A stretch of 64,000 nucleotides of DNA from contig CAVZAB010000004.1 in NCBI GenBank assembly GCA_963773155.1, forward strand, positions 169,117 to 233,116, in the 5' to 3' direction. The notes beneath the pieces are model-generated. The model saw nothing but the letters and a program-made list of their open reading frames with translations. It made no database searches and was not told where the DNA came from. The position numbers and the translations under genes were made by a program. Source of the stretch: CAVZAB01 sp963773155. Its GTDB lineage: Bacteria; Pseudomonadota; Alphaproteobacteria; Rhizobiales; Beijerinckiaceae. Shown here in pieces: positions 54,274 through 62,977 of the stretch (the stretch's first letter is position 1; each line of letters starts with the position of its first letter).

Positions 54274-55271
54274 ATGGCGACGTACAGGAAGCGTGGAAAC
54301 AGGTGGCAAGTTCAAGTTCGACAAAGCGGGCATGCCTCTGTCACGCAATCATTTGCACGTAAGAGCGATGCTGAACGGTGGGCAAGGCAGATTGAAGCCG
54401 AACAAGGACGTCACGAGCTAGCAGCCTCCGCGAACCCACTTGAGACACTGGAGCTGCGCCAACTGAGCGCTACGAAGCAACGGTTACTCCGCTTAAGAAG
54501 AGCAAGGCCGCTGAGAAGTACCTGTTGAGAAACATCAAGAATCACTCTATCGCAGACCTGCGACTTGATAAGCTCACTGCGGCTGCAGTGACGCTCTATC
54601 GTGATGACCGGCTGGCGCAGGTCTCATCCTCATCCGTGCGCCGGGAGCTCGCCGTCTTGCAACATTGCTTGCACGTGGCAAACGTGGAATGGGGCATTGC
54701 ACTTCAACGGAACTCGGTTGCCGAGATCAAGAAGCCGTCAGAGAATGTGCCGAGGCAACGCAGAATCACGGCCGAGGAGCTGGCAGGTCTTCGTTCGGCC
54801 GTCGGGAAGAGTTGCAATCCATTGCTCGCAAGCATTGTACAGTTCGCCATTCACACGGGCATGCGGCGAGGAGAAATCTTGTCGTTCCGGTGGTGCGACT
54901 TCGACCACGCGGCCCGGACAGCCCACCTTGCTGACACCAAGAATGGGCATCCACGCGTCGTCCCCCTGAGTCCTTCAGCCATTGCCGCTCTGCCTGCGAG
55001 AGCCAGTCACGAACGGACTGACGACCGCGTGTTCCCGGTGTCGCCGAATGCCCTTCGGCTCGCATGGGAACGCTTGAAGCGCAGGGCGAAGATCAGGGAC
55101 CTCCGCTTCCACGACCTTCGCCACGAGGCCATCAGCAGGTTTTTCGAACTGGGCCTTTCGGTTCCTGAGGTAAGCCTCATTAGCGGTCACAAGGACGCTC
55201 GCATGCTCTTTCGCTACACCCACCTCAAGCCAGAACTGGTCGCAGAGAAGCTACGCAAGGTGAGCGATTGA
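54274..55271 (+). pseudogene. Tyrosine recombinase (integrase), frameshifted
   Basis: The N-terminal frame encodes an Arm-type DNA-binding domain (MATYRKRGNRWQVQVRQSG, DAERWARQIEAEQGRHEL). Register changes near 54460. The other frame continues RYEATVTPLKKSKAAEKYLL and the catalytic domain, with R in HTGMRRGEILSF, HDLRHEAISRFF, SGHKD and the nucleophile in LFRYTHLKPE. All catalytic residues are therefore present, but they are split from the Arm domain. A TTG or internal ATG at 54525 could still make the catalytic part. Lies next to tRNA-Ala, as integrases of genomic islands do. Confidence 0.88.
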
Positions 55272-55357
55272 TGGCTGGATGAAGCAGTCTGAAAAAAATG
55301 GGTAGAGAGACACGGAGAGGCAGGAATTCCCTACCCCTCCGCTTGCCGTTGCACACC

Positions 55358-56821
55358 TCAAGCCGCCCGTCGCTGCTCTTGCTCCGTCGCCCTGATCAGT
55401 TCCGCCGCCGATGACGTCGAGAGCCACTGCTTCAGCAGTCCCCTCATTCGCTCAGACGGAATGAACAACGTGATGGGATCACTTCGCCTGATCTGTGACC
55501 GCCATATCCATTGGATCATCGCCGACAGGGCGTGGGCCTCCTCGTTGACCCTGATCCCTCGGTCTTGGAAATAACCCTTGATCACCGGGTGATAGAACCA
55601 GTTGCACAAGTACGCCATCGATTGCTTCTCGATGAACTCGTTGGTGGCCTTGGCGTTGTTCGGGATCCAGCCTCGGGCGTAGCCTTTACCGGAGAGCGGG
55701 GTCCTGACCTTTGAGAACGTCGTCCAGCCGTTATACTTCGAGGCGGTCTTGGCGATGCGACTGAAGAAGTTCTCGGTCGATTGCCTTAGCCGCTTAGGGT
55801 CCTGCGGCGCCAACTTGTTGAACCAGCTCGACGAGAGCGGATGACACTTGACGCCTTCCCGACCGATAGCATTCATCGGCCCCTCGTAGACGGTGATCAG
55901 CGACCGGAGCTGTTGCTTTCTGTCAAGTGCGGTCTTATTTGAAGCGCAGCCTTAGTCCAACGGTGCGATGGCGTCCCGTGGCGTATAGTGCTTCGATCGG
56001 ATTTGAGGTCGTGAATGCCTCAATGCTCGGCCAGGAGGTCATAGAAGGCGCAGCAAGCGTCGCGAGCTCTGGTAACAAGTCGACGGCTGCACGTATTCGA
56101 TGACGTCGGTTTCGACGAAGCCACCGAAGGCCGCGAGAGCGTCCTACTGGCGACTTCACCAGATCTCCTGCAGCGCGCTGTTGCTTTCGGTTGCTGGCTC
56201 GGCAGGCTGTTCAAGACGTTAGCGGTCTTATGGACCCAACACAGCTGGCCAATTGTGGTCGGCCAACCTGCCTCGAGCGCTGCAGAATCCCAGGGCGCCT
56301 TCGGCAACGTGAGTTCCAGCATAGTCTGCCTGTGTCGTCGGATCGAGCGAAGCTCACGCCAGGATCGTGCGCTCTGCGAACAGTAGGTTAGGCCGACGAA
56401 TTCCTCTTGCGTACAGCTCGTCGAACCACAATGTCAGTACGCAGTCGAGAACCTCGTCGATCGATGAGCGTGAAACCCTCGGCCCTTCAACTTGTCGTAG
56501 ATGGTTCGGTTGAGCCGCCTGAACAGAGAATGGGTTGTGACGATATTCTCGCCGTCATCGATGAGCTTCTCCAAGTGATACAGCTTCCTACCGTGAATGA
56601 GTTGGGGGTCCTTGAACCGCAGGTCGGGGCACGCTGAGGCGAAAACGGCTCCACCTCGGTCAGCAGCGGCACGACGATCAGGAACTTGCTTGACCGAGAT
56701 GTTCGCCCGGCTGTCGGAAGCCGTCGGCCAATTCGTCAGCATATCGGCCATTGAGCATGTCGATGACATAGGTGGTCTTGCCGGAGCCCACGATGGCGTC
56801 CAGCACTGTGATAGTGGTCAT
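55358..56821 (-). pseudogene. Helicase-like P-loop protein, degraded and interrupted
   Basis: From 56821 the frame reads MTTITVLDAIVGSGKTTYVI with a Walker A. Register then changes repeatedly: KFLIVVPLLTEVE, ACPDLRFKDPQLIHGRKLYH, DDGENIVTTHSLFRRLN and a Walker B-like TLIIDEV. A transposase fragment intervenes (see below). The C-terminal part from about 55920 is a clean frame: LRQSTENFFSRIAKTASKYN, YLCNWFYHPVIKGYF, ALSAMIQWIWRSQIR, DPITLFIPSERMRGLLKQWL. I recall this combination from phage and ICE helicase-like proteins of uncertain role; the assignment is from memory. It belongs to the element downstream of the integrase. Confidence 0.7.
55935..56330 (-). mobile_element. IS256 (mutator-type) transposase remnant
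   Basis: GWPTTIGQLCWVHKTANVLN is the conserved QRCWVHKTANVLN region of IS256-family transposases. In another frame downstream, FYDLLAEH and then TTSNPIEALYATGRHRTVGL match the family ending FYDFPAEHW...TNPIESTFATVRHRT. The middle is out of register and both ends, including inverted repeats, are missing. It lies inside the helicase-like pseudogene, so it was inserted into it or joined by deletion. Confidence 0.8.
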
Positions 56822-57309
56822 GGAGGGGTGTCCTCAGTTTGAGGTTGGTGAGGCTAGGGAGTTGGGGTGTCTGACCTTGTCAGCAGGTCTGACGGTGTTG
56901 GGGGGCCTGGCAGAGGTCTGATAGGCTGACGTTGCCCAGGACGAGGTCTTGGTCCGGGACTTGTTCTTGGTGGACGATGACCGGGACTGGGTCGAGGTGC
57001 GAGATGTCTGGCAGACGCTAGCCCCTAGATGGCGTCTCGCCTCTGGAACCCTGCCATCACCCCCTTACCCATACTACCCTCTGCTTCTAAGGGAGAGGTC
57101 AGAAGTACTAGCTAAAACAAGGTGTTACGAAACCAATGCGGAAGTTTGGATGAGGGCAATTTCCGCATCGGGACTTTCCGCCCAGGAGCCGGACGTTGTA
57201 GGGGCGCTGATTTTTTCTTTCTCTGCCTATGTGGGGCGAATTAAAAATTCAGTCGGATCAATAGGCTAGTTGGCCTCCGTCTGGGGCGCAACGGAGCCGC
57301 GCCGCCGCC
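56822..57309. other. Stretch without a supported gene
   Basis: About 490 bases in the element. A 106-codon plus-strand frame (56949-57269) has no recognisable motif and varied composition; it might be a short unknown gene, but no ribosome site supports it. Nothing else was seen. Confidence 0.4.
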
Positions 57310-57903
57310 TCATGGAGAGGGAGGTGGGACGGCTCTTGTCTGCGAGGGCTCGGCCAGCTGGGCTTGCTTCTTCGCCCGATAACGTTCCCGAGCACGAGCG
57401 TTCGCAACTTGCCGTTTCTTCTCCTGCATCTCAGCCCTTAGCTTCTGCTGTCGCCTGATGTCCATCAAGGTAGCGTCTTCGCCAACGATGCTGACCACAC
57501 GCTTGCGCTCCACAAACAGAAGACAGGGGTGCCGACGTCTCGCCCATCTCGGGTCGGGCAGCCCATCGACCCGAAAGTCGAGCGTTTCGCCGTAGAGGCA
57601 TTTGACGCCGTCGACGTCCTCAAGCGGACTGAGCCAGACCGAATACTTCCACCGCTTTTCTGGGTCGCCCTGCTGGCGTCGCGGCGTATCCTGATCGTGT
57701 TTGACGACCGCCTTGATGGTTCGCTCGGTCCCGTCGGCAATGGTCAGCAGAACCTCAATGATGAAGCCATGCAGCGGTTGGTAGCGGTCGATCTTGGCCA
57801 GGTGATGCTTGCCCTCGTAGGGGAAGGCAACCTTCCGGAACGGGTTATTGCTGCCCTCACCGTAGTTGATGATTTTCTGGGTCTTGGGCTTGCGTTTCGT
57901 CAT
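57310..57903 (-). CDS. Hypothetical protein of the integrated element
   Basis: A 197-residue intact frame. The N-terminus is basic (MTKRKPKTQKIINYGEGSNN). The middle contains aromatic-rich beta-type sequence (ADGTERTIKAVVKHDQDTPR, KRWKYSVWLSPLEDVDGVKC) and a Cys in RHPCLLFVERKRVVSIV. The C-terminal third is a highly charged helix (LRAEMQEKKRQVANARARER), likely coiled coil or nucleic-acid binding. I do not recognise the family. It lies between the helicase-like pseudogene and a recombinase remnant and runs in the same direction, so it is probably element cargo. Confidence 0.6.
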   Translation of the reverse strand: MTKRKPKTQKIINYGEGSNNPFRKVAFPYEGKHHLAKIDRYQPLHGFIIEVLLTIADGTERTIKAVVKHDQDTPRRQQGDPEKRWKYSVWLSPLEDVDGVKCLYGETLDFRVDGLPDPRWARRRHPCLLFVERKRVVSIVGEDATLMDIRRQQKLRAEMQEKKRQVANARARERYRAKKQAQLAEPSQTRAVPPPSP

Positions 57904-57974
57904 GCGGTCGGATGCTGGGCCAGATCAGCTAAAACCTCGTTAAACCGGCCCTGAACCGTGAGGGGCTGACTGCC

Positions 57975-58199
57975 CTACGCCGTTGAGGCGGGACGCAATC
58001 CGAGCGTCAGCAGCGTTGAGAGCCTTATAAATCGCCCCACGGCTGCACCGCATGGCCCTCGCAATCTCCGTTGCCCCGCGCCCTTCCCGATGCGATGCGT
58101 CTGGGCGATCTTCTGATGGTCAAGGGTGACGGGCCTTCCCTTGTAGACGCCGGCCACTTTCGCCCTGTCGATCCCGTCCTGCTGCCGGATGAAGCCCAA
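57975..58199 (-). pseudogene. Serine-recombinase C-terminal remnant
   Basis: The frame GIDRAKVAGVYKGRPVTLDH followed by a KIAQTHRIGKGA segment matches the linker and the start of the HTH of resolvase/invertase proteins. In the next frame the HTH continues (EIARAMRCSRGAIYKALNAA). The catalytic domain is missing. It is distinct from, though related to, the intact resolvase at 59402. Confidence 0.7.
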
Positions 58200-58351
58200 C
58201 TCCGCAGGCTCCCAGTTAGCAGACCAACAGTCTGGCAGCCCCGCGCGTGATCGAGGAGGAGGGTGTCAAACATCGCCTAGTCCAACCCTTGCGGTGGCGC
58301 TAGCATTCGAGATTGAGGTAGAAGCATCCTTGCCGGAGAGGAAACGACCCC

Positions 58352-59221
58352 ATGCCCGACCCCATCAAAGTGGGCAACGCCACTATCCACCGCATCGTCG
58401 AGCAGGAGCGACCGTTCTTCGAGATGCTGACGTTCTTCCCGGCTCTCACCAAGGAGGTGCTCGAGGAGAACCGGGCGTGGCTGCAGCCCAGGTTCATGAG
58501 CCCGAAGGACGAACTCGTGCTCTGCATCCAGAGCTACCTGGTGCAGACGCCCCGCCACAACATCCTGATCGACACCTGCGTTGGCAACGACAAACCGCGC
58601 GCACGCCTATTCTGGAACATGATGAAATCCGATCGCTTCGAGAATGGCCTGGCGGGCACGGGCGTCAGCCCCGACAAGATCGATTTCGTAATGTGCACGC
58701 ACCTGCACGTCGACCACGTGGGATGGAACACCCGTCTCGAGAATGGTCGCTGGGTGCCGACCTTCCCCAACGCGCGCTATGTTTTTGCCGACCGTGAGCT
58801 CGCCTACTGGACCCAACGTCAAAAGGACGAGCCGGCAGCGTGTCCCTGGGTGACCGACTCGGTGCTGCCGATCGTGGCCGCCAACCGCGTCGACATCGTC
58901 AAGAGCGCGCACGCCTTCGACGAACTCGTTACCCTCATCCCCACGCCAGGCCACACCATCGACCACTACTCGGTGCAGGTCGGCAAGCCAGGCGCCGACG
59001 CAGTCATTACCGGCGATATGATCCACTCGCCGCTACAGGCGCGCTACCCCGAGTTAGGCATGGCGTCCGACTACGACTCGAAGCAGGCCGGGCAAACGCG
59101 GCGCGAGCTGTTCGGCCGCTTCTGCGAGACCCCCACGCTCATGTGCACGGCGCACTTCCCCTCGCCATCGACGGGCCGCTTCGTGCGCTGGCGCAACTCG
59201 TTCGATTTCATAGCGACGTGA
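58352..59221 (+). CDS. Metallo-beta-lactamase-fold hydrolase
   Basis: A 289-residue protein of the MBL superfamily. The metal site is complete: HLHVDH in FVMCTHLHVDHVGWN, the next histidine in IPTPGHTIDHYSV, the bridging aspartate in AVITGDMIHSPLQ, and the last histidine in MCTAHFPSPSTGRFVRW. A strong purine-rich ribosome site (GGAGAGGAAA) precedes the ATG. Homologues hydrolyse varied esters or lactones; the substrate is unknown and quorum-quenching activity is only a possibility. It is flanked by serine-recombinase genes on both sides and may be mobile cargo. Confidence 0.9.
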   Translation: MPDPIKVGNATIHRIVEQERPFFEMLTFFPALTKEVLEENRAWLQPRFMSPKDELVLCIQSYLVQTPRHNILIDTCVGNDKPRARLFWNMMKSDRFENGLAGTGVSPDKIDFVMCTHLHVDHVGWNTRLENGRWVPTFPNARYVFADRELAYWTQRQKDEPAACPWVTDSVLPIVAANRVDIVKSAHAFDELVTLIPTPGHTIDHYSVQVGKPGADAVITGDMIHSPLQARYPELGMASDYDSKQAGQTRRELFGRFCETPTLMCTAHFPSPSTGRFVRWRNSFDFIAT

Positions 59222-59401
59222 GCGCGCGGTTCTACTCCGGTTGCTTCCTTCCCCGGGTTTGGAAGGGGTAGGGGAAGTGCCGATATCGGAGAGTGGCAGT
59301 CAGAATTTCATTCCGGCCCCGTGCCAAATGGCTTCCGCGTCCGGGTCAACGGCCCTTCTCTGCTGAAGCTCCTGTTCAGCACCTTAAGATCGCCGCTGCG
59401 C

Positions 59402-59992
59402 TCAGGGCGTTCTGGCGGCGTGGCTGATGGCCTCAGCAGCCGCAGCGTCTACATCCTCCAGCAACCGGTAGACACTCGCCCGACCAATGCCCAATCGCCG
59501 AGCGATCTCGCTGCCTCCTAGGCCCTCGCCCCTCAGCCGCTTGACCTGGTCGGCACTGATGACGGGCTTCCGGCCCCGGTAGACGCCCTTGGCCTTGGCC
59601 TTGGCGATGCCTTCCATCTGCCGTTCACGGCGCAGGCTCGTCTCGAACTCCGCAAAGACGCCCAACATGTCGAGGAACGCCTTGCCCGCCGCCGTTGAGG
59701 TGTCAATGGGCTGATCGGTCACCTTGAGCCCCACGCCCTTGGCTCGCAGCGCCTTGACGATATCCTGCAAGTCGCCAACCGAGCGGGCCAGCCGGTCAAC
59801 CTTCGTGACCATGAGAGTGTCGCCCGGCCGCAGGAACGTGAGCAAGGTGTCGAGTTCCGTCCTGCCCTCCCGGCTCGTGCCCGAAACCTTTTCCTCCCGC
59901 ACGACGCCGCAACCCGCCACCTTCAGCTTCTCGACCTGGGTGGTCAAGTCCTGCTCGGTCGTACTCACCCTTGCGTAGCCATAGGCCGCCAT
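59402..59992 (-). CDS. Serine recombinase (resolvase/invertase family)
   Basis: A 196-residue recombinase. The nucleophile serine is in YGYARVSTTEQDLTTQVE; conserved arginines are in VTKVDRLARSVGDLQD and FETSLRRERQMEGIAKA. After the E-helix comes a helix-turn-helix, GLGGSEIARRLGIGRASVYR. Full length for the Tn3 resolvase/Hin group. The ATG at 59992 gives the family start (MAAYGYARVS). No transposase gene or res site was recognised nearby. Probably the recombination gene of a mobile element carrying the MBL hydrolase. Confidence 0.92.
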   Translation of the reverse strand: MAAYGYARVSTTEQDLTTQVEKLKVAGCGVVREEKVSGTSREGRTELDTLLTFLRPGDTLMVTKVDRLARSVGDLQDIVKALRAKGVGLKVTDQPIDTSTAAGKAFLDMLGVFAEFETSLRRERQMEGIAKAKAKGVYRGRKPVISADQVKRLRGEGLGGSEIARRLGIGRASVYRLLEDVDAAAAEAISHAARTP

Positions 59993-60213
59993 CGTCCGCA
60001 CTCCTTGTGTCTCGTTGGGCTCTAGAGGTGCCGGGGATACCTGTCTCGAAAGCGACGATCAACCCAAATGAGACGGTATGGTGAACGGCTTGAGACGCCT
60101 CGCCACGGTATACCCTAGTAGAACGACGAGCGGCCGACGCCTACAGTTCCAACCACGTCGATGGCCCAGACGGCGGCGGAAGCTCTTCGCTTTAGAGTGC
60201 TTGATCTCGGCAA

Positions 60214-60233
60214 TGTAATATTATAACGTTACA
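60214..60233. promoter_or_regulatory. Zur-type operator upstream of znuA
   Basis: TGTAATATTATAACGTTACA is a near-palindrome (8 of 10 positions paired) with the TGTAAY..RTTATAACRTTACA look of alphaproteobacterial Zur boxes. It lies 53 bases before the znuA ATG. Zinc-dependent repression is inferred from the site and the gene that it precedes. Confidence 0.7.
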
Positions 60234-60285
60234 TAACGGCAACCATCTCCCTTGACCGTCGTCGAACCTCAGGAGCTATAGCCTC

Positions 60286-61161
60286 ATGAAACCATTCACC
60301 CTCGTTGCCACTGCATTCGGATTGTCCTGTCTGGCGCTCGCCACGGCGGCCGCAGAGCCTATCAACGTCGTGGCGGCCGAGAATTTTTACGGCGACGTTG
60401 CGACGCAGATCGGAGGCAACAATGTTTCGGTGACCAGCATCCTGACCAATCCTGACCAAGACCCGCATCTATTTGAAGCGAGCCCGTCGACGGCGAAGGA
60501 TCTGGTTGGCGCCAAGATCGTGATCACCAACGGCGCTGATTACGACCCCTGGATGGAGAAATTGCTCAGCGCGAATAAGGTATCCGGTCGCAAAGAAATC
60601 ATCGTCGCCAATCTCGTGCACAAGAAGGCCGGCGACAATCCCCACCTCTGGTACGACCCAGCGACGATGCCGTCCCTCGCCAAAACTCTTGCCGCCAATC
60701 TTGCCGCAGCAGACCCCGCCCACAAGGCCGACTACGAAAAGGGATCGCTCACCTTCATCAACTCTTTGAAGCCGCTGGAGGTGAAGGTGGCCGAAATGAA
60801 GAAAAAATATGCCGGTCTGCCCGTCACCGCTTCTGAGCCAGTGTTTGGCTATATGGCCCAGGCGTTGGGCCTGAAAATGCACAACGAGAAATTCCAACTC
60901 GCGGTCATGAACAACACCGAGCCGAGCGTGTCCGATATAGCCGCTTTCGAAAACGACCTAAAGGGTAGGAAGGTCAAGGTCATGCTGTACAACAGTCAGG
61001 CAAGCGAACCAACCGTTCAACGGCTTGTCAAAATGGCAGAGGACTCGAAGGTGCCCGTCGTCGGCGTCACTGAGACTGCGCCACCAGACACGACCTATCA
61101 GGCATGGATGCTTTCTCAGCTCGATGCGCTCGATAAGGCGCTCTCGGGAGAGAGCATGTAA
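60286..61161 (+). CDS. znuA: Zinc/manganese ABC transporter substrate-binding protein (ZnuA-like)
   Basis: A 291-residue periplasmic protein of the A-I cluster. Signal peptide: MKPFTLVATAFGLSCLALAT, AAAEP. Metal ligands are in PDQDPHLFEASPSTA, GDNPHLWYDPATM and a glutamate/aspartate near the C-terminal lobe (PVTASEPVFGYMAQALGL). The His-rich loop of enteric ZnuA is absent. No permease (ZnuB) or ATPase (ZnuC) gene lies nearby, so it must serve a transporter encoded elsewhere. The Zur-type site upstream supports zinc. The neighbours are copper genes on the other strand. Confidence 0.88.
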   Translation: MKPFTLVATAFGLSCLALATAAAEPINVVAAENFYGDVATQIGGNNVSVTSILTNPDQDPHLFEASPSTAKDLVGAKIVITNGADYDPWMEKLLSANKVSGRKEIIVANLVHKKAGDNPHLWYDPATMPSLAKTLAANLAAADPAHKADYEKGSLTFINSLKPLEVKVAEMKKKYAGLPVTASEPVFGYMAQALGLKMHNEKFQLAVMNNTEPSVSDIAAFENDLKGRKVKVMLYNSQASEPTVQRLVKMAEDSKVPVVGVTETAPPDTTYQAWMLSQLDALDKALSGESM

Positions 61162-61171
61162 CGACGATCCC

Positions 61172-61195
61172 GTTGCTCGAACCGCTCCGAGCAAC
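61172..61195. terminator. Hairpin after znuA
   Basis: GTTGCTCG and CGAGCAAC form a perfect 8-bp stem with an 8-base loop starting 11 bases after the znuA stop. No T-run follows. A likely transcript end between convergent genes. Confidence 0.45.
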
Positions 61196-61284
61196 AGCAG
61201 CGAGCCTGCCCTGGTGTGCGAACGCCCGGGCAGCCCTGGCCATTGATGGGCCCTGCTGGCCCGTTGCGATCTCGTCACAGCCAA

Positions 61285-61791
61285 TCACATCTTCATCCCC
61301 TTCATGGACTCAGCGGGTTTGGAAGCGCCGCCTGGGCCAGCGTCGCCCACGCCCCCAACCTTGAACTCCACGGGAATTGTTCCCGCATGCTCGAACGCCA
61401 AAGCCGCCTTGACGCTTTCGCCCTTCTTTAGTGGCCGCTTAAGATTGGTGAACATGATGTGATAGCCCTTGGGCGCGAGAGTGACCTCGCCGTGGGCGGG
61501 GATCTCCAGCCCCTCCTTGAGTTCGCGCATGCGCATGATCCCGTTCTCCAGGCTCATCTCATGAATCTCAAGATTGCCGGCGAAGTCCACGGAGCCGCCG
61601 AGTAGCTTGTCCGGAGTTGCGCCGTTGTTGTGGATGATGAGGTAACCGGCGGCCACCTCTGCTCCCTTCGGCGTGGCTCGTGACCACGGCTTATTGATCG
61701 TGATGTCGCCGGCTTTGAATTCCTGGGCGATGGTTGGAACGGCGGCGAGCGCCAGTAAGGTCGCCAGGCCCATTGCATGAAAGCGCACCAT
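61285..61791 (-). CDS. PCu(A)C-type periplasmic copper chaperone (DUF461)
   Basis: A 168-residue secreted protein with a signal peptide (GLATLLALAAVPTIAQEF). The Cu(I) site H(M)-x-M is seen as EIHEMSLENGIMRMREL, followed by the later His/Met pair GYHIMFTN within the PCuAC fold. It delivers copper to the CuA centre of cytochrome c oxidase. The C-terminal tail is Gly/Ser/Met rich (ESMKGMKM). It lies downstream of copD, copC remnant and cytochrome c genes on the same strand, a copper/redox unit. Confidence 0.9.
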   Translation of the reverse strand: MVRFHAMGLATLLALAAVPTIAQEFKAGDITINKPWSRATPKGAEVAAGYLIIHNNGATPDKLLGGSVDFAGNLEIHEMSLENGIMRMRELKEGLEIPAHGEVTLAPKGYHIMFTNLKRPLKKGESVKAALAFEHAGTIPVEFKVGGVGDAGPGGASKPAESMKGMKM

Positions 61792-61939
61792 GACTTTTCT
61801 CCTTCATTGTCAATCGTAAACGACGGGCGACAGGCCATAAATTTTGTAGACGCCCGCTCTGCTGAATTCGTTGCGCTGGCGGACGTGTTCTGCTTCCGAC
61901 CCCTTGCGAATATTGGCCTCGCCCAACCAGCGCCGCCGC

Positions 61940-62815
61940 TCAAGGGCCGGCCGAAGGTTCGAGCAGGCCGAACAGGCTGACAAGCACGATGACCATAGCA
62001 CCCAAAACCAACTCGCCCATGCTATTGCGGATAAGGGCTTGCGTTGCGCTCGGCCGATCGCGCAACCTTGGCGCAAGTCGATAGCGATTGATGAGAACGA
62101 GCCCGATCATGAGGCCAACGAGTGCAATTTTCGTGGCCAGGAGCTCTTCATACAGGGAGAGTGGCTCAAGCGGGCTAGCCCTAAGGATCAGGACCGTGTT
62201 GCCGATACCGGTGAGAACCACGAGAGCAACTGCTCCGTGGCCAAAGCTTGAGAAGCGTCGCAGAGCGACGATCGTATCATCGTGAAGCGTGGTCTCTCCC
62301 ATGAGACGTAGTGTAGCGATCAGCGGAACAAGACCACCGAGCCAGAACCCGCTGCCGAGAAGGTGAAGCGCGAGGTTTGTGCGATGAAGCCAGCCAATCG
62401 GTCCGGACTGCATAGCGGCATGGCCGATGAGTCCGAGGCTCGCCAGAGCAAGCGCCGAAGTGGGCGAGATGATGGATGAGCGCCGTGTAGCGATCCCTGC
62501 CAGGAGGCCGAGAACGAGAAGCCCGTGCACCTGCCAAGCCTGGCCGAATTCGGTGCCGAATAGTACCGCGCCGATCGTGTCGGGACTGAAGGCATCCTGC
62601 CAGCCCTCGCCCATCAAGCCCGCTTCCAACAGCGGCCAGAACACGGCAGTCGCTATGAGGAGCAGGCCGGAGGCAATGGCGAGCCACCACGCCGATTTGT
62701 TCAGTGTGGCAGCCAGACGTGGCGGCGCAAGCAGCCACACGAAAGTGCTCGCGCCGAACAGCAGCATAGCAGCCGTGTAGTGCACCCATCGGCAGATGAC
62801 GAGAGTTGAGAGCAT
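61940..62815 (-). CDS. copD: CopD-family copper resistance membrane protein
   Basis: A 291-residue protein with eight predicted helices, e.g. AAMLLFGASTFVWLLAPPRL, LGLLAGIATRR, GSGFWLGGLVPLIATLRL and ALVVLTGIGNTVLIL. Conserved histidines near the start (CRWVHYTAAM), in RFSSFGHGAVALVV and in RTNLALHLLGSGFW match CopD/YebZ. CopD takes up copper into the cytoplasm with periplasmic CopC. The gene follows the copC remnant by 42 bp on the same strand, the normal copC-copD order. Confidence 0.92.
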   Translation of the reverse strand: MLSTLVICRWVHYTAAMLLFGASTFVWLLAPPRLAATLNKSAWWLAIASGLLLIATAVFWPLLEAGLMGEGWQDAFSPDTIGAVLFGTEFGQAWQVHGLLVLGLLAGIATRRSSIISPTSALALASLGLIGHAAMQSGPIGWLHRTNLALHLLGSGFWLGGLVPLIATLRLMGETTLHDDTIVALRRFSSFGHGAVALVVLTGIGNTVLILRASPLEPLSLYEELLATKIALVGLMIGLVLINRYRLAPRLRDRPSATQALIRNSMGELVLGAMVIVLVSLFGLLEPSAGP

Positions 62816-62857
62816 CGAGGGCGTTCCCCCTCGCGGGCTGTCGGTTAAGGGGGGTGC

Positions 62858-62947
62858 TCAGGGCTTGACGGTGAAGCTGTAGCTTCCCGCAGCTAGCGTC
62901 GATGAGGCGGCCAGCATGAGTGCCGCGCTGAACAGCGTCTTAGCCAT
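62858..62947 (-). pseudogene. copC deletion remnant (29 codons)
   Basis: A tiny intact frame reads a CopC-type signal peptide (MAKTLFSAALMLAASSTLA) joined directly to GSYSFTVKP, the typical last beta-strand of CopC (the GxYxFxV ending). The roughly 90 residues between them, including the copper ligands, are missing. The remaining frame is exactly in register, so an in-frame deletion has removed the body of the gene. A normal stop codon follows. Confidence 0.7.
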
Positions 62948-62977
62948 GAAGAACGCCGTCAAATCACTCCAGCCTTG

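Noticed and set aside
56949..57269. 106-codon plus-strand frame in the element
   Set aside because: No recognisable motif or ribosome site; left as unsupported.
58352..59221. N-acyl-homoserine lactonase assignment for the MBL hydrolase
   Set aside because: The metal motif is shared by the whole superfamily; nothing specific to lactonases could be confirmed.
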